DNA of 64,000 bases from assembly GCF_035046485.1 (NCBI RefSeq), contig NC_085138.1:269061694-269125693 (forward strand), written 5' to 3'. The DNA comes from Aedes albopictus (Eukaryota; Arthropoda; Insecta; Diptera; Culicidae). The position numbers and the translations under genes are program-made. The notes under the pieces were generated by a model. That model saw only the letters and a list, made by a program, of their open reading frames with translations, was not told the origin of the DNA and searched no databases. Below are positions 12,681-24,645 of this stretch, piece by piece; position 1 is the first letter of the stretch, and each line of letters opens with the position of its first letter.

Positions 12681-14255
12681 TTTAAATAATCCGTTGAAAA
12701 GGGAAACGATGGGAAGTGAGTTCTTCGATCGCAGTACGCAGTTGCGAAGAAATGACAATCCAAATGGCAGTCACCGTAGAAAGTTTCGGCCAGGAATCGA
12801 TCAAGAAATTTCTTGAGCGATTCCTGTTGAACTCGAAACTGGGCTGAACACGAAATTGCGCTTTAATATGAATGCGATCACATAATGTTCCAATACATTT
12901 CGGTTCCCGTGATAGTACTCTCAGGATCAGACCATTTAAATAGTTAAGCGAGAATGTATCAAATTCCAAGATCAAATTCAGACTACATACGGCAAAGTGT
13001 CTGCCCGGATCTACCCTGACCTATCAGCAGGAACTCATCCGTTTGACTTTTGAGTAGCGGCGTGTGTGTGAAAACTTTTTTGCAATGAGCCATTTTACGA
13101 GATGTTTCGGATCAGCTGATCGCTCATTTCACGAATAAAAATTTGACAGGAGTTCGCGTCGTAGCCCGTGAGTGTTAATATCAATATCAACACCGTATCA
13201 ATACTTTCGTGAAACTGTAGTAAACACGGTACCACTCGAATCAGCTCAAATGCATCGATCCTCAACGCGATGGAACCTTGAAAGTGTGTTTTTCGTGTGT
13301 TGTAATTTACCACTGGTATACATTGTCCTTTCGTTTACGTTCACCATAAATAGCTTTGATAAGAAATCCACGATTTCAAGGGTTGTGTGTGGGGTAAATT
13401 CATTACTGATAGTAGCTATAATTCTCATTTTCATCAACTATGTCTTCGTTTTTAGCAAAACTGCCCAAAGTACAGGGCATTCCGGAATGTGTGGCTGCAA
13501 TTGCCCTTTGAACAGCTATAACAAATTCTCTGCTTTGAACAGGAACAATCCTAACAAAACATAAGTGTCTATAGACAGGTAAACCTACGAATGGATTTTT
13601 TGGTTTTGGTCTCTGATGCTGGCTGGTGGCTCGCTGCAAGTGGTATGTTGGTAGGTAGGGTACGGGTTCATTTGATCAAGGGATCCTATTTTGACATTCC
13701 GCTATTGCACGGGTCAGTTTTTCAACAATGATTGTATTTATTTTTTGTGCACGGTAAGATAGGAGCAGCATCTAACTGTGTAGCAGGGAAGTGTACACAA
13801 TAGAACCCCCTCCTAAATTGTCGCTCACCCTATGTAGCGTATTTCTGTTGATCCGAAATATTATTGAATTAACGTTTGATGAGTTTAAAACGTATTAACC
13901 TGTATTAACTAACAGAATATTAAGGCAAAATCAAGGCACTTTCCTCACAAAGTCCTGAAAGTTCCTAAGAAAATTCTTAGAAGATTTTTTCCCAAAGTTA
14001 GGCAGCCTGCATCAGTTAAGCATTCTTTGAACTCTCTTCCTACTAAATTAAGAGAAACCTTCTCATAAGTATGTAATAAAATTTTCATACTTTTGTGATC
14101 TACTTATCCTGAAGCGCAATATAATTTTTGATTATTTTCTTGTCGCAACTACTGCTACAAAATTGTGAACCAATTATTTTATTTCTCATTGTTGAATGAC
14201 ATGTGTAATGATGATATGTGTTATTGATTAACCATGACCATGAACTTGATCTGTC
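12681..14255. other. Unassigned Harbinger interior
   Basis: One + strand frame (13172-13564) would encode 130 residues with two hydrophobic segments and a Cys-rich end. It matches nothing I know and has an overlapping opposite-strand frame, so I do not call it a gene. Nothing else is recognised. Confidence 0.35.
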
Positions 14256-15792
14256 TTATTTTTTGCGGTTCAGTTGCTTCCACTGCCATTCAACGGCACC
14301 TGGACCCATGAAGTACTTCTTGTAGGCGTTTCGAATTGACGCTGCATTTTTAGTGTAGTTTCTGGAGCTGGATGGTTGCATTGATTCCAGCTCTGATATT
14401 TCGTTCCTCCATGTTCCTAAATGAGAGAAAATAGTAATTGAATAATAGGTTTGTTATAGAATGTAATGCAAGTATGCATTTTTATGCAATTTAGTTTCTT
14501 AATTCATATTTGTTGTAACTCATTCCAGTTATGTTAATGAGTCAACAGAGCTGGGCAATAAAATATGATTGCATAAAATATTGTATCCTATTTACTAGAG
14601 AACAGATTTTTGCAACTCGCTGCATGTATTCTTACCTGGAATAGTTTCACCAGTTTCCAAGTCTTCGTGGTCGACACATCCAAATGGGAAATATGTAGTT
14701 GGACTTGTTTCCCGCAACCAATTGTGTAAACTACAAGCAGCTTTCACAATCTCATCTACCTTCTCGGGAATCAAATCAATCGGTCGTGTGAAAATTCGGA
14801 AACGTGACACAAGTATTCCGAATGCGTTTTCCACAACTCTCCGGGCACGCGAGAGTCTGTAGTTGAATATTATTTCTGCTGCTGTCAATAATCCATGATG
14901 CGAGTACGGTTTCAACAGATAAGCTGACAACGGAAAAGCATCATCTCCAACCAAAATACTTCCGCGTGGAAATCCAATCGTTCCGTTTTCAATACCCTTC
15001 TTCAAGCTGCAGTTACGAAAGATAGAAGCGTCGTTGACTCGGCCATTTTTGCCAATATCAACGTACATGAATTTGTAATTTGCATCCACGAGGGCAAACA
15101 GAATCGTACTGAAGTAGCCTTTGTAGTTGAAGTAGTTGCTATTACTACAAGGAGGACATTGAATTCGGATGTGTTTCCCGTCCAAAGCACCGCAACACTT
15201 GGGGAAGTTCCATTTTCTGTCGAATCCATTTGAAACCGCATGCCATTCGTCGGATGTGGAGGGTGCCTGAAATTTTTTATTTTTAGGTAGAAAATACATC
15301 AACAGGATACCTTTTATTACAAACCTTCATGTATTTTCCGAGAACCTTAGAAATACTCTGAAGCACTGGCACAAGAAACTTCGATATTGTCGGCTTGGGT
15401 ATGCGAAAACAGGCTTCCAACATGCCAAAACTGCATCCGGTGGCTAGGTAAGCTAGGACTACCTCCAGTTTCACTTTTGCCGGTATTGCTTCGCGGAAGA
15501 ATGTGTCACTTTTTGTTATGTATGGCTCAACCAGGTTCAATAATTCGTCAAATTTTTCCGGACTGATGCGTAAGAAATTTCGATAGGATTTTGGGTCCTC
15601 TTCTCTGATCTCGGAAAGTAATGTGGCGCTGAATCCAAGATTTTTTCGACGTGCAATCCATGGTCTGACCCACACTTTCCGTTTCGAGCGCTTCCGTTTC
15701 TTCCGAATCGATGTTGTTTTCAAAATTTCCTCTTCCACCAAATCACACACAATATTCAACGCGTTCGCGAAACCATCTTCATTCGACGCCAT
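14256..15792 (-). CDS. PIF/Harbinger DDE transposase, intact
   Basis: This enzyme cuts and rejoins the transposon ends (RNase H-fold DDE nuclease). I read three exons on the - strand, 15792-15325, 15266-14636 and 14416-14256. The introns are 58 bp (phase 0, GTTTGT/TTTCAG) and 219 bp (phase 1, GTAAGA/ATTTAG). The product has 419 residues, in the usual HARBI1-like range. A basic N-terminus (KKRKRSKRK) precedes a helix-turn-helix-like region (about 103-150). The catalytic residues look present: D185 in GALDGKH, D264 in VGDDAF, E302 in RRVVENAFG. Exon 3 supplies the family-typical tail with RNYTKNAASIRNAYKKYF. Without the last splice the frame would stop early at 14595. An upstream in-frame ATG (15837) would add 15 residues. 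It faces the MADF gene across the satellite. No frameshift or stop was seen. Confidence 0.88.
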
Positions 15793-16207
15793 TTTGAACG
15801 AAACTGATACTCTACCGCTTGAATTTTCTATTAGCATTGTAAATTAGTAGCTAAAATATTAGCACCAATGTGAACACTATTAGCAGACAATTAATTATCC
15901 CAAAGTGAATTGTCGCCAAGGACTAGCAAATATGTAAACGGCCCATAAGTTGGAAAATTTACTTGATTCCTATTGGATACGCACTAGTATTTCATAGTGG
16001 TTTGTTCACTTGAAGTTGTGAACATCAAAAGGATCGAATGAGTAGTTTATGTCGTTTGTAGCAAAATGTTGACATTATAGTGATTTATTTTAGTTGTTGA
16101 TCAACTGTGTAGTGAACGCAGTGGACCTATGGACGAGACGCCACTGAATTTCCCATGTCTCATATACAATTTACACTCATTTTGATTTTTTTTCTCATCT
16201 TCCACAG

Positions 16208-19200
16208 CCAATAACAATCGACGTACAACAGCATCAGATGCATGGAATGCGACCAGGCCAGAAACGCAAACATCCCGATGAGGACGCGCTCAAGCATATA
16301 CCCCCTAAAATGGGAATGGGGTAAGTTGGGATAGAGTAGTTTATGTAGTTTTTATTAGAAAATCATAGCTCTACCGTGTGCAGTACAGTTGTCTCACTAT
16401 CATATTGGGCTCAGTCAAATTGAGTAATTACAGCATCCGCTCGATAACTGGCCGCTGTTTAACTGGACTGCTTTTTAACTAGGTGCTCGATAACTGGGCC
16501 AAAGTCCAGTTAAAGAGCAATTGTCTGTCAAAAATAAACGAAAATTAACCTCACATTTTGCATATCAGTAAACAAGTATAAACAATATAACAATAGCCTC
16601 CGGCTCCGAGAGCTCAGTCCATTTATCGAGCGGCGCTTGCTAACTGAACTGTCGTCAAAGCCCAGTTATCGAGCGGAAGCTGTACATATGCTAAACACGG
16701 AGCTCAGTGAGATCTGGAAAAAGATTTAAGATATAAATAACGAATTGCTCAAACAGCCATCTTTATGCCAACTTTTTTGTAAAGCGGCCAAGCCTAATAT
16801 CGAACATGTAAGACAGGATGGATTATTCCATTGACCCTGCCAGTACATATTGCAGAAAGCATGCTTTACACAACCGACAGTTAAATGTAAAATCTTGAAA
16901 ATAGTTCCTCGTTTGACATGATGGCCATTTTCCTGAATAGTTGTTTCGATAAATGAAGTAGAATTTCATTTAATGTGTTCTTTTCTTATAGGGTGGGGCG
17001 GGGCAAGATGGGTCGCATAAGGATGGATCACCATAACTTCGTAAATACAATTCGGATTGGTTTGCATCCGTCCGCTACTCTTTAATACACTAGTTAGCTA
17101 TGCTAAAAGTCGATAAAAAGTTCATTAAATACAAAATATGATGTTAAACAAGCAGTTTTAAAAAGTGATCGATTTTGTGCCGTGAAAAAAGTGCGGGGCA
17201 AGATGGGTCACCTTTTAAGTAATTAACATTTTCTCAACGAAAAACGTCAAAATATAAGATTTGTTCCGCATTCAAATGTGCTCCACATCCATACTGAGTA
17301 AACAAGAGCTACTAGTAAACATTTTATAAATTTATTTTGAATATAAAAAACTTTACGATTTGAGTGGTCCTGAGGCGACTTGAAAATCGATGTTTTTACT
17401 AAAAAATTATCATAATTTTATGTTATAATTTTGAGCGTTCATTCCGCTTGATTGAAGTCATTTATGAGATAGTCTTGTAATAAAAAATAAATAACTTTTG
17501 AATGCTCCAAAAATACGTTCAAAATTGAAGGTGACCCATCTTGCCCCGCGGCCGTTTATATGGAGAATATATGGAATGTATCGCATAAGAAAAATGGCAA
17601 AAAACCATTTTATTTTTTATTTCCAATGTAAATGAATAATTTTTCAATCAATGCCCCAAACTTTTGTATATTCATGCTGGTCATCTAACAAAATTATTAA
17701 CATAATCAAAACATGAGTAATGCGCCCGAAAATGGCACTGACCCATCTTGCCCCGCGACCCATCTTGCCCCGCCCCACCCTATGTATTTTTCAAAACTAC
17801 AAATATCAAATCGACAATGATTTTTCGTAAGGGTCTAACTGACTTGATCGATTTCTCTTCGTCGACTCTCTCTCTTTCGCTAATAACTTGATCAAAACAA
17901 ACAAAATCATTATACTTTTTGTTTCTATAGCAACATGTAGTCGTCTTCTTTGCATTTCAACCAAAAAATTTTTGGAAAACTCAATACACATTCTGTGATA
18001 ACACAAAGAGAGGATCGATGAAGAGAACTCGAAAATGTCAGTTAGGCCCAAATGAAAAATCGGTGTCGAAATATCGTAAACACCGACGAAATGCATTATT
18101 TTGACAACGGTGATGAAATGCATGTAGTCCAATGTATTCTCTGCACTGAGATATTTGAACTTGACGATTGTTATTTACATCTTTAAATCTCGATATTGCT
18201 GTTCCTATGGAGTTAGCTTGAATTGTACAAATGTACTCAACTGATTCAATCAAAATTTAATGGCAAAATTTAAGCATGAGGAATACTCGTGATCATTGTC
18301 GTTGAAGTGTACAAACTCGAGTTAGTATATTTTTGCCACTGATTTAACACCTTTGTAGAACTGCTCCATAAGTTTAAAGTTTCTTTCATACTCAAAGTTA
18401 GTGTTAAAAACAAATATAGGTTTATTCATTGATGGCAACATTGCTCCTTTGTTTGATGTATTGCATTTGATACTTTAAATAATCTGTAACTAATAAACCT
18501 CTTACTTTCAGATTTTTTTTTCGAAAAGTACGAACACATAATGCTAAGACTGTATTTTAGTTCGAAGCATTCAAACTTTGTAGTAGTGACTAATGCCGTT
18601 TTTCTGTTTGACCCAGTTCCAACCTGGGTTGGAACTGGATGAGACCACAATTTCAACCCCAACCCGACTTCGGTTTCGCTTGTACTATAGTTTGTTTGAC
18701 GTAGTTTGTTTGCACATTTTCCATCAATCCAGTTCGGGCCCAGGTTGAAAAAGAAAAACGGCATAAGGGTAGACAGTCCAAATTATATTCGCTGAAAAAT
18801 TGGCTCAATCGGACTATAGGAATCTCCCTACGATCTGTTGTTTGTATGCGATAAAATGACTACATTCGAGAGTTATAACAATGCGTCTGTTTTGTCCGTG
18901 ATTGTCTGAAATCAAAAGTGCAAAAATATTTTCAAAATTTGTTCGTGTACAGTTTTGCTTGATAAGTACCGTCACTCAGTAGTCGCCATATACATTTTGG
19001 TAATTTTCCCTTACAAACTTTAGATCATTTGCCGTATAAAAACCCGCGGTTCGACTGTGCTGTGCAAATTGATTTAGAGGTCATTACCAAGCATGTATTC
19101 TGTTAGGAATAGTTGCACGATTTCGGAATTTCATGTAATTCTTTCATCATGTACGTGTTGCACTTTACGTATCACACCATGTTGGTTTGAAATTTCCTGA

Positions 19201-22032
19201 ATAGTAGTAGGAAGTGCCCAAAATAAGGAGTCCCTTATGCTACAGTCCGCATCTTCGTCGGTCTTCTTGGGCATTACTTCTCGTAAATATTTGGGATTTT
19301 AATTTTTCTCTTTTGTACCATGTTTTATCGGCATACTGTCTTCTTCTCAGCTGATTTCTTGTTTCGTAAATCTTTCCCCCAAACACTACGCAATCGATTA
19401 TAGTTGGAGCCTATTACTTTGATTGCGGATACAAGTTGGTAATGAATATGCTACTTTGAACAGATGTGTTCATCCGAGTTGATGCAATCAAAGTAATTTT
19501 TCATTTCTCTTGTATGAAAGCCCTCATTGAAAGCCCATTCTGGACCGTTGAACGCAGCTTCTTACCTCTTTGTAATACCGTGACCTCGTCGCCTCTAGTG
19601 GTTTTACTGTTTAAGTTGATTCCAGATACATCGGCTTCTATCTCAAGTGCTTTTCTTACTTTGAAACTACCACTTAATCTCGTAATATAAAATTTTGCTT
19701 GACAAAGCACGTAGACGGCACAGTATCATACAATGAATTCTACGCCTATCAATCCGACTCTTGTGGCTCTGTCGTGTCGTGTTGTTGTTGCTTTCTGCTT
19801 TGCACTTCATTGTAACTAACGGATTGGTCACAATGAAATATGGTTGAACATACCTATGTGAAAGATCTCCGCTTTCTACGTTTGAAAAACTCCTTTAGAT
19901 TGAAGTTCTTAAAAGCCGATAACGTAAGTATATTTTGTCTATGGTGCAAACAGGAGCTGTGTTGCCATTTTGATGGATAAACCATGTAATATCTCTAAAC
20001 ATTTTATCTCTTCCATTGTTGTACACATGTATTCATTTATTCACTAAAGTTCTAATTTTAAGACTAAATATTCACATGAATTTAACTAGGATGATTCAGA
20101 ACAGCAATGCCGGGCCGGTGACAGCAAAAAACACGATGTCATCAACGTCAACGGCAACGGTAACAACGTCGTCAACGTCCGGTGGTCTAATAACATCGCA
20201 AATTTACTCTGCAGCTTCAACAGGTACCGTATTTGTGTAAAACATGCCAATTTTGTCATTGAGTATATACTTGAACCATGCATAATATATGGGTCATCGA
20301 ATGATATCAATACGAAGAACGTGGACCATCGACCTTGGAGTAAATCAACTGGGATCAGTCGCGCGCCTGCTTTTATTTATTTTAACTAGTTTGTAAGATC
20401 TTTCTTTCAGGTGACGTTCGTAGCAGCCTCTTCATTATTTTATCCTTTTGTTTTTGTACAATTCCTATCGATACTCTATACGCACACTGCGTATTTCACT
20501 AACTCACACTGTCCCAATTTTACGGGTCTAATAATTCAAGAATATACCTTCGAAACGTATTCAATCATTTCAATGTTTGCTTTGTTCTGAAACGCGTTCC
20601 TTCACGTCATTATTCCATTGGATGTTCTACATTCAAATACTATCGTGTGGTCGAATGCGGAACATTGTCCCAATTTTGTTTTAGTTAAACTTTAATTTGA
20701 TAGCCCAATGCAATAATCAGTGCAATTTCCCTCGAAAAAACCTCGAAATCACTTCGAGATCTATCTATACTACTTTTCAAATTGGTATGACCATCTGCAA
20801 TAATCTAAGTTCTATAGATTCTATTATTTTGTGAAGAAGTGATACAAAAAACAGAATTGTATTTTTCATATTCTTCAAACATCTTTTATGCACCACAAAT
20901 TTCAAAGTGTTAATTAAATTCATAGTATGCACATGTACAAGCTTTCATCACGTCAATCGTTGTGGGACTGTCTTCGAGCAGTAAAAACCAAACAAATGTG
21001 AAAAAAGAACATTTTCTGGTTCGTGTTTTGTCACGGTCGCCATGTAAGGTGCAATTTTAAGCATTAAAGGTGGACAAACATCGTATTGGAGAAGGACTTT
21101 CTTTCAAAACACATCGGTAAGCTAACTCAGAAGAACTCGAAAAGAGCTGCCGCCAGTCAGGGCCGAGAAATCAGAATTTATACGTCAGTTGACGATTCCT
21201 CTTTATTAGTTGTTCAATGTCTTATATTATGTGACTTATGGGTTTACTAAATCAATTATATCATATGTCTTCAGTGTATAAAAGATAAAGCTCAGATTTT
21301 TTTCAATTCTCTTACTTAAAAGAACGACGTGATCATGCCATTTTGAAAAGCAGTTTATTTCATTCGTTTTACTAACACTACTTTATTGGAAAACCTTAAC
21401 AATATTCGTACAATGACTTAGTAGTTCAAACACACATAGGCATCGAGGATGCAGATACTGGAGCAATAGCGGAGTTGTCGTTCAACTAAACTCGTGCACA
21501 ATTCTGAAGCGCATCAGTCTTCGTACCAAGTTTCGACAACATCATTCATCGGTCCACTTATAAAAAGATTTTTCCATTAAGTAAAATCTTGTTGCTGTAA
21601 GTTTATTAATTCTCTTTTTCGCTGCTCCCTGTCTCCATTATCCACCCCTTAGATGACTTGCAACAGTTGGAGGTTGGTACTAATTCGGGAAACGAGCAGC
21701 AGTCCGGCGGCGAGCACAACGTCGAAAACTTTGGCGGCGCCGGCGTCGGCAGCAACAACATCAACAACAACAACAACAGCAGCAGTATGCATAGCGGACC
21801 GAAACATGGGCAGAATGGGCCACCTCAACAGCTGCAGCACATGGGTGGACATTCTAGAGGACGTGGTGTGTATCGCATAAACCAACCTTACTATGCGAAC
21901 AACAACAGCAACAATAATGCCAACGGACGTAATAACGGTAATGGCGGCCACTATCAGTTCAATAACTTTCAACGGGTGTACGAACCAGCACCTTCTTCAG
22001 GGCCACCCCCTCCGACCAAGTGCCGTTGGTAA
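16208..22032 (+). CDS. C-terminal exons of unrecognised disordered protein
   Basis: Three exons, 16208-16320, 20090-20223 and 21653-22032, join in matching phases (2, then 1) and end in TAA, giving the last 208 residues. Exon 1 is open only in phase 0 and has a strong acceptor (long pyrimidine tract, CCACAG) and donor (GTAAGT). The second acceptor (AACTAG at 20089) is weak but is the only nearby one that keeps the frame. The sequence is low-complexity: a basic NLS-like QKRKHPDED, a Ser/Thr run, Asn/Gly-rich stretches, an RGRG motif and a proline-rich end finishing in KCRW. This composition is common in tails of nuclear or RNA-binding proteins, but I cannot name the gene. Upstream exons are not found in the window, so the Harbinger element probably lies in a preceding intron. 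Confidence 0.75.
16431..16682. mobile_element. Pogo/Tigger-like MITE, TA duplication
   Basis: Ends CAGCATCCGCTCGATAACTGG and its inverted partner (CCAGTTATCGAGCGGAAGCTG) match with one mismatch. TA flanks both sides (16429-16430 and 16683-16684). Short forms of the terminal motif, such as CTCGATAACTGG and ATCGAGCGG, recur inside. CAG ends with a TA duplication recall pogo/Tigger elements. It is intronic to the 16208-22032 gene. A related design occurs at 60929-61217. Confidence 0.75.
16991..17780. mobile_element. TA-MITE with GGGGCAAGATGGGTC ends
   Basis: A perfect 26-bp inverted repeat starts GGGTGGGGCGGGGCAAGATG, with TA on both sides (16989-16990 and 17781-17782). The terminal phrase GGGGCAAGATGGGTC is repeated inside: near 17193 in direct orientation, and inverted near 17530 and in the right end, where it occurs twice. 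No coding capacity. Intronic. Confidence 0.85.
17783..18590. other. Intron, nothing recognised
   Basis: AT-rich intronic DNA of the 16208-22032 gene. Overlapping - strand frames (17806-18132, 18038-18253) have no recognisable features. Confidence 0.35.
18594..18763. mobile_element. Harbinger-type MITE, TAA duplication
   Basis: Ends TGCCGTTTTTC and GAAAAACGGCA are inverted, flanked by TAA (18591-18593 and 18764-18766). Subterminal copies of AACCTGGG and CCCAGTTCCAACC in both orientations follow. At 170 bp with TAA it fits a non-autonomous Harbinger relative. Its ends differ from the autonomous element at 4254-15945, so another transposase would be needed. Confidence 0.75.
18767..20089. other. 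Intron, nothing recognised
   Basis: No exon, RNA or delimited element seen between the 18594 MITE and the exon at 20090. Confidence 0.35.
20224..21652. other. Intron, nothing recognised
   Basis: The 1.4-kb intron between the second and third visible exons has a GTACCG donor and a CCCCTTAG acceptor. No repeat boundary or other gene was found in it. Confidence 0.5.
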
Positions 22033-22254
22033 GGTGTTGCCCAGGCCGGACGTTGCCGGAAGTCAGTGATTCATTACAAACAGTTGTAATTCTAGTTTGT
22101 TGACAATTTTTATGTGAATAATACTGCAAGTGCTCGCGGAAAGTTCGTTGAGCAGCAATTATTAATGCTACATCATAATTTATTAATGTACTGTAAATAA
22201 TGATAATTTGTTCCTAGAATGAACTCTTGGTAGACTTAGAATGTGTTATTTAAA

Positions 22255-22260
22255 AATAAA
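22255..22260 (+). other. Candidate poly(A) signal AATAAA
   Basis: AATAAA lies 223 bases after the stop at 22032 and before the LINE fragment that starts near 22383. It is the most plausible 3' end for the + strand gene. Confidence 0.5.
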
Positions 22261-22493
22261 AGATATTATTTTTGGTGAAACCGCGGAGGTTGTTTTCTGT
22301 GAGAAATCAATTTATTTTTATTTTGTCTCTAATAAGGAAAAATTGGCTATAATCGACTATTTGTTAAACACAATTTTGTGGCATGTCTGCATGCCAGATA
22401 TATTAATCGTTCCTTCGAGTACAATGTTAAACAAGAAATTTGAAATAGCATCACCCGTCTGTAATCCATCCAAGGTCACTAACGAGGTACATA

Positions 22494-24574
22494 CACTCCC
22501 GTTCAAAAGTTTGGGGTCACCCCCTCAAAAACATGTCATTTTTTTAGGCCCATATCTCAACCAATTTGCGTCCGATTTCAAAACCTTAGGTTTCATTCAA
22601 AAGATAATAAGTCAAAGAAACTTTGAACATGATTTAAAAGAAACTTTTTCAAAAAAATTTGTATGTAAACTTAACCCAAAGTTGCCAAATTTTCTAAAAA
22701 ATGAATATAAACTTACGGCAGTGTCGCTGGAAGTTAGGCCGACCAAATTTTGAGATGAGAGCGGTAATATGACCCATTTTCTATTAGCTTTCAACTGCTT
22801 TTTACAGAACTTCTAGAAAAAAAGTTATTAAGTAAAATAATCCTTGATGTCATCGACCAAAAGTTTGGGGTCACTTTCGTAAAACATGGAAAAGTGATTT
22901 GGTGATATCTTCGTCATCTATAGTTCAATTTTAATTATTTTTGGCTCATTTCAAAGATAATTAACTAAATTTACGTTTGATGTCTTTAACTTAACGTATT
23001 TAACGATTTTTGTATATAAAAATGTTATGTAAAGTTAGCACATTTCACCACGTTTCAAAAAATGAGGCAACTTTACGTTAAGTTTTAGTATGTAAATTTC
23101 AACAAATATGTGTGGTTCAATGTCTATGCAGTAAGTATCATTCATTTTGTTTCAAATAAGCCAAGAAGAATTAAAATTGAATGAAAGATGACAAAGATAT
23201 CAACAAATCATTTTTCCATGTTTTACAATAGTGACCCAAAACTTTTGGCCGATGACATCAAGGAATAATTTACTTAACCCTTTCTTTCCCATGGTAGCAC
23301 AGGTGATCCACTACTTTGCACTGTTCATACAAATTCAGGATAAGCTAGATCATTTCTATTTTTTTCATCAGATGTTTGTATATGTTTAATGAACTATTAT
23401 GTAAAGTTTGGTCAAAATTTCTCTGCTCGTTTTTGTTCTAGAGTTTAATGATTTAGCGAAAGTCAGTATTTTTTCTATTTTAATTCAATCAATATTTGAA
23501 AATTCAATATTTTGAAACCTGAACATTATTTTCAACGGAAAAAAATACTAGCATGCCCTATAGTATGTATATTTTCACAATAAAATATCGTTTCACAAAC
23601 AAGTTGACGATAAAACACTAATTTAATGAACAAACATATGGATCATCAGTGATCCATTGGGAACATAACGACATTTTTATCCTTCCTGATCTAACCTGTT
23701 CGTTGTTAGCATGTTTGTTTACATCCAAGTAATTTGCCATTGTTAATAGTGTTTCATGTAAAAATGTCATTATTTAATATAATGTTATCTATTTATCGCC
23801 GGCAATAAGTCGCAGATGAATCCAGGAGGGTATATGGTACGCGAAGAGAATCCATAGATTCGAAGCGAACCATGTCCGAATAACAACTTATGATAACTTT
23901 AAGAAGTCCGACAAGCTTCATTAAGTTTTACAGAAGAGCTAGATTAGAATCTCGAGATAAATTAAAGGTGTAATGGACGATTTACAAATACCTATATAGT
24001 TTTGAGGAAAAAAAAAAACAATGTACAAAAAAAATAAAATTTGTATATATGTGTCTTTAGTGCATCCATCTTCCCAATGGATCACAGGTGATCCACCCCG
24101 AAAATCAAATTTTTCATTTCTAACGATATTTTGGAGTAAAACTATACATCTTTTGTTCTGGTGATTTGTTTAGAAACCATTTTATCTATTTTTAAATGTC
24201 AAAAAACCTTGTGGGAAAGAAAGGGTTAATAACTTTTTTTCTAGATTTTTTGGCTAAGTTCTGTAAAAAGCAGTTGAAAGCTAATAGAAAATGAGTCATA
24301 TTACCGCTCTCATCTTAAAATTTGGTCGACCCAACTTCCAGCGACACTGCCGTAAGTTTATATTCATTTTTTAGAAAATTTGGCAACTTTGGGTTAAGTT
24401 TACATACAAAATTTTTTGAAAAAGTTTCTTTTAAATCATGTTCAAAGTTTCTTTGACTTATTATCTTCTGAATGAAACCTAGGATTTTGAAATCGGACGC
24501 AAATTGGCGGAGATATGGGCCTAAAAAAATGACATGCTTTTGAGGGGGTGACCCCAAACTTTTGAACGGGAGTG
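22494..24574. mobile_element. Long foldback element, TA duplication
   Basis: Ends CACTCCCGTTCAAAAGTTTG and inverted partner are flanked by TA (22492-22493 and 24575-24576). Nearly the whole element is one palindrome: 22494-22960 pairs with 23160-23273 plus 24230-24574. Without the later piggyBac-like insertion it would be about 1.13 kb. An inner copy of the terminal phrase (CAAAAGTTTGGGGTCAC) occurs near 22858 and, inverted, near 23232. Short open frames on both arms are mirror images of each other and not genes. The TA target and phrase recall Tc1/mariner ends, which is inference. Confidence 0.8.
23278..24225. mobile_element. piggyBac-like MITE, TTAA duplication
   Basis: A 14-bp perfect inverted repeat CCCTTTCTTTCCCA is flanked by TTAA on both sides (23274-23277 and 24226-24229), the exact hallmark of piggyBac insertion. 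The motif ACAGGTGATCCAC occurs near both ends (about 23299 and 24084). The 948-bp interior has no transposase. It interrupts the right arm of the foldback element. The uninterrupted sequence TTACTTAATAAC can be read from the left arm's complement. Confidence 0.85.
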
Positions 24575-24645
24575 TATATGGATACTTCGTCTGCGATCCG
24601 AACACTTGATTTTGACTTATCCATCATTGTGGATAATGATATTGT

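Larger units (their letters stand above)
4254..15945. mobile_element. PIF/Harbinger DNA transposon, two genes
   Basis: The left end TGGCCCGTTTACACCTTTGC and the reverse complement of the right end TGGGCCGTTTACATATTTGC match with three mismatches over 20 bases. TAA flanks both sides (4251-4253 and 15946-15948), the 3-bp duplication typical of PIF/Harbinger. Subterminal AGCAGACAAT motifs recur near both ends. Inside are convergent genes for a MADF/Myb-like protein and a DDE transposase, the standard gene pair of this superfamily. At 11.7 kb it is far longer than usual (a few kb). The excess includes an octamer satellite (9183-12428), at least two inserted MITEs and about 4 kb of unexplained DNA. 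Both genes look open, so activity is possible but not shown. Confidence 0.85.
22383..24645 (-). mobile_element. LINE reverse transcriptase fragment, split
   Basis: On the - strand, 24640-24575 (…RIADEV) and 22493-22383 (TLDG…GDA…LFN) together match the reverse-transcriptase segment of the LINE copy at 52255. The split is caused by the foldback element inserted at a TA. The fragment is degraded, with the conserved LKQGDALS changed, and covers only about 60 codons. It lies between the convergent host genes. Confidence 0.6.

Noticed and set aside
13172..13564. 130-residue membrane-like ORF
   Set aside because: No recognisable family, AT-rich noncoding setting, overlapping antisense frames.
21649..21972. 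107-residue - strand ORF rich in Val/Ala
   Set aside because: It is the antisense of the Asn-rich terminal exon at 21653-22032.
22241..22753. 170-residue ORF with a near-copy at 24315-24605 on the other strand
   Set aside because: The similarity comes from the two arms of the foldback element, not from a gene pair.
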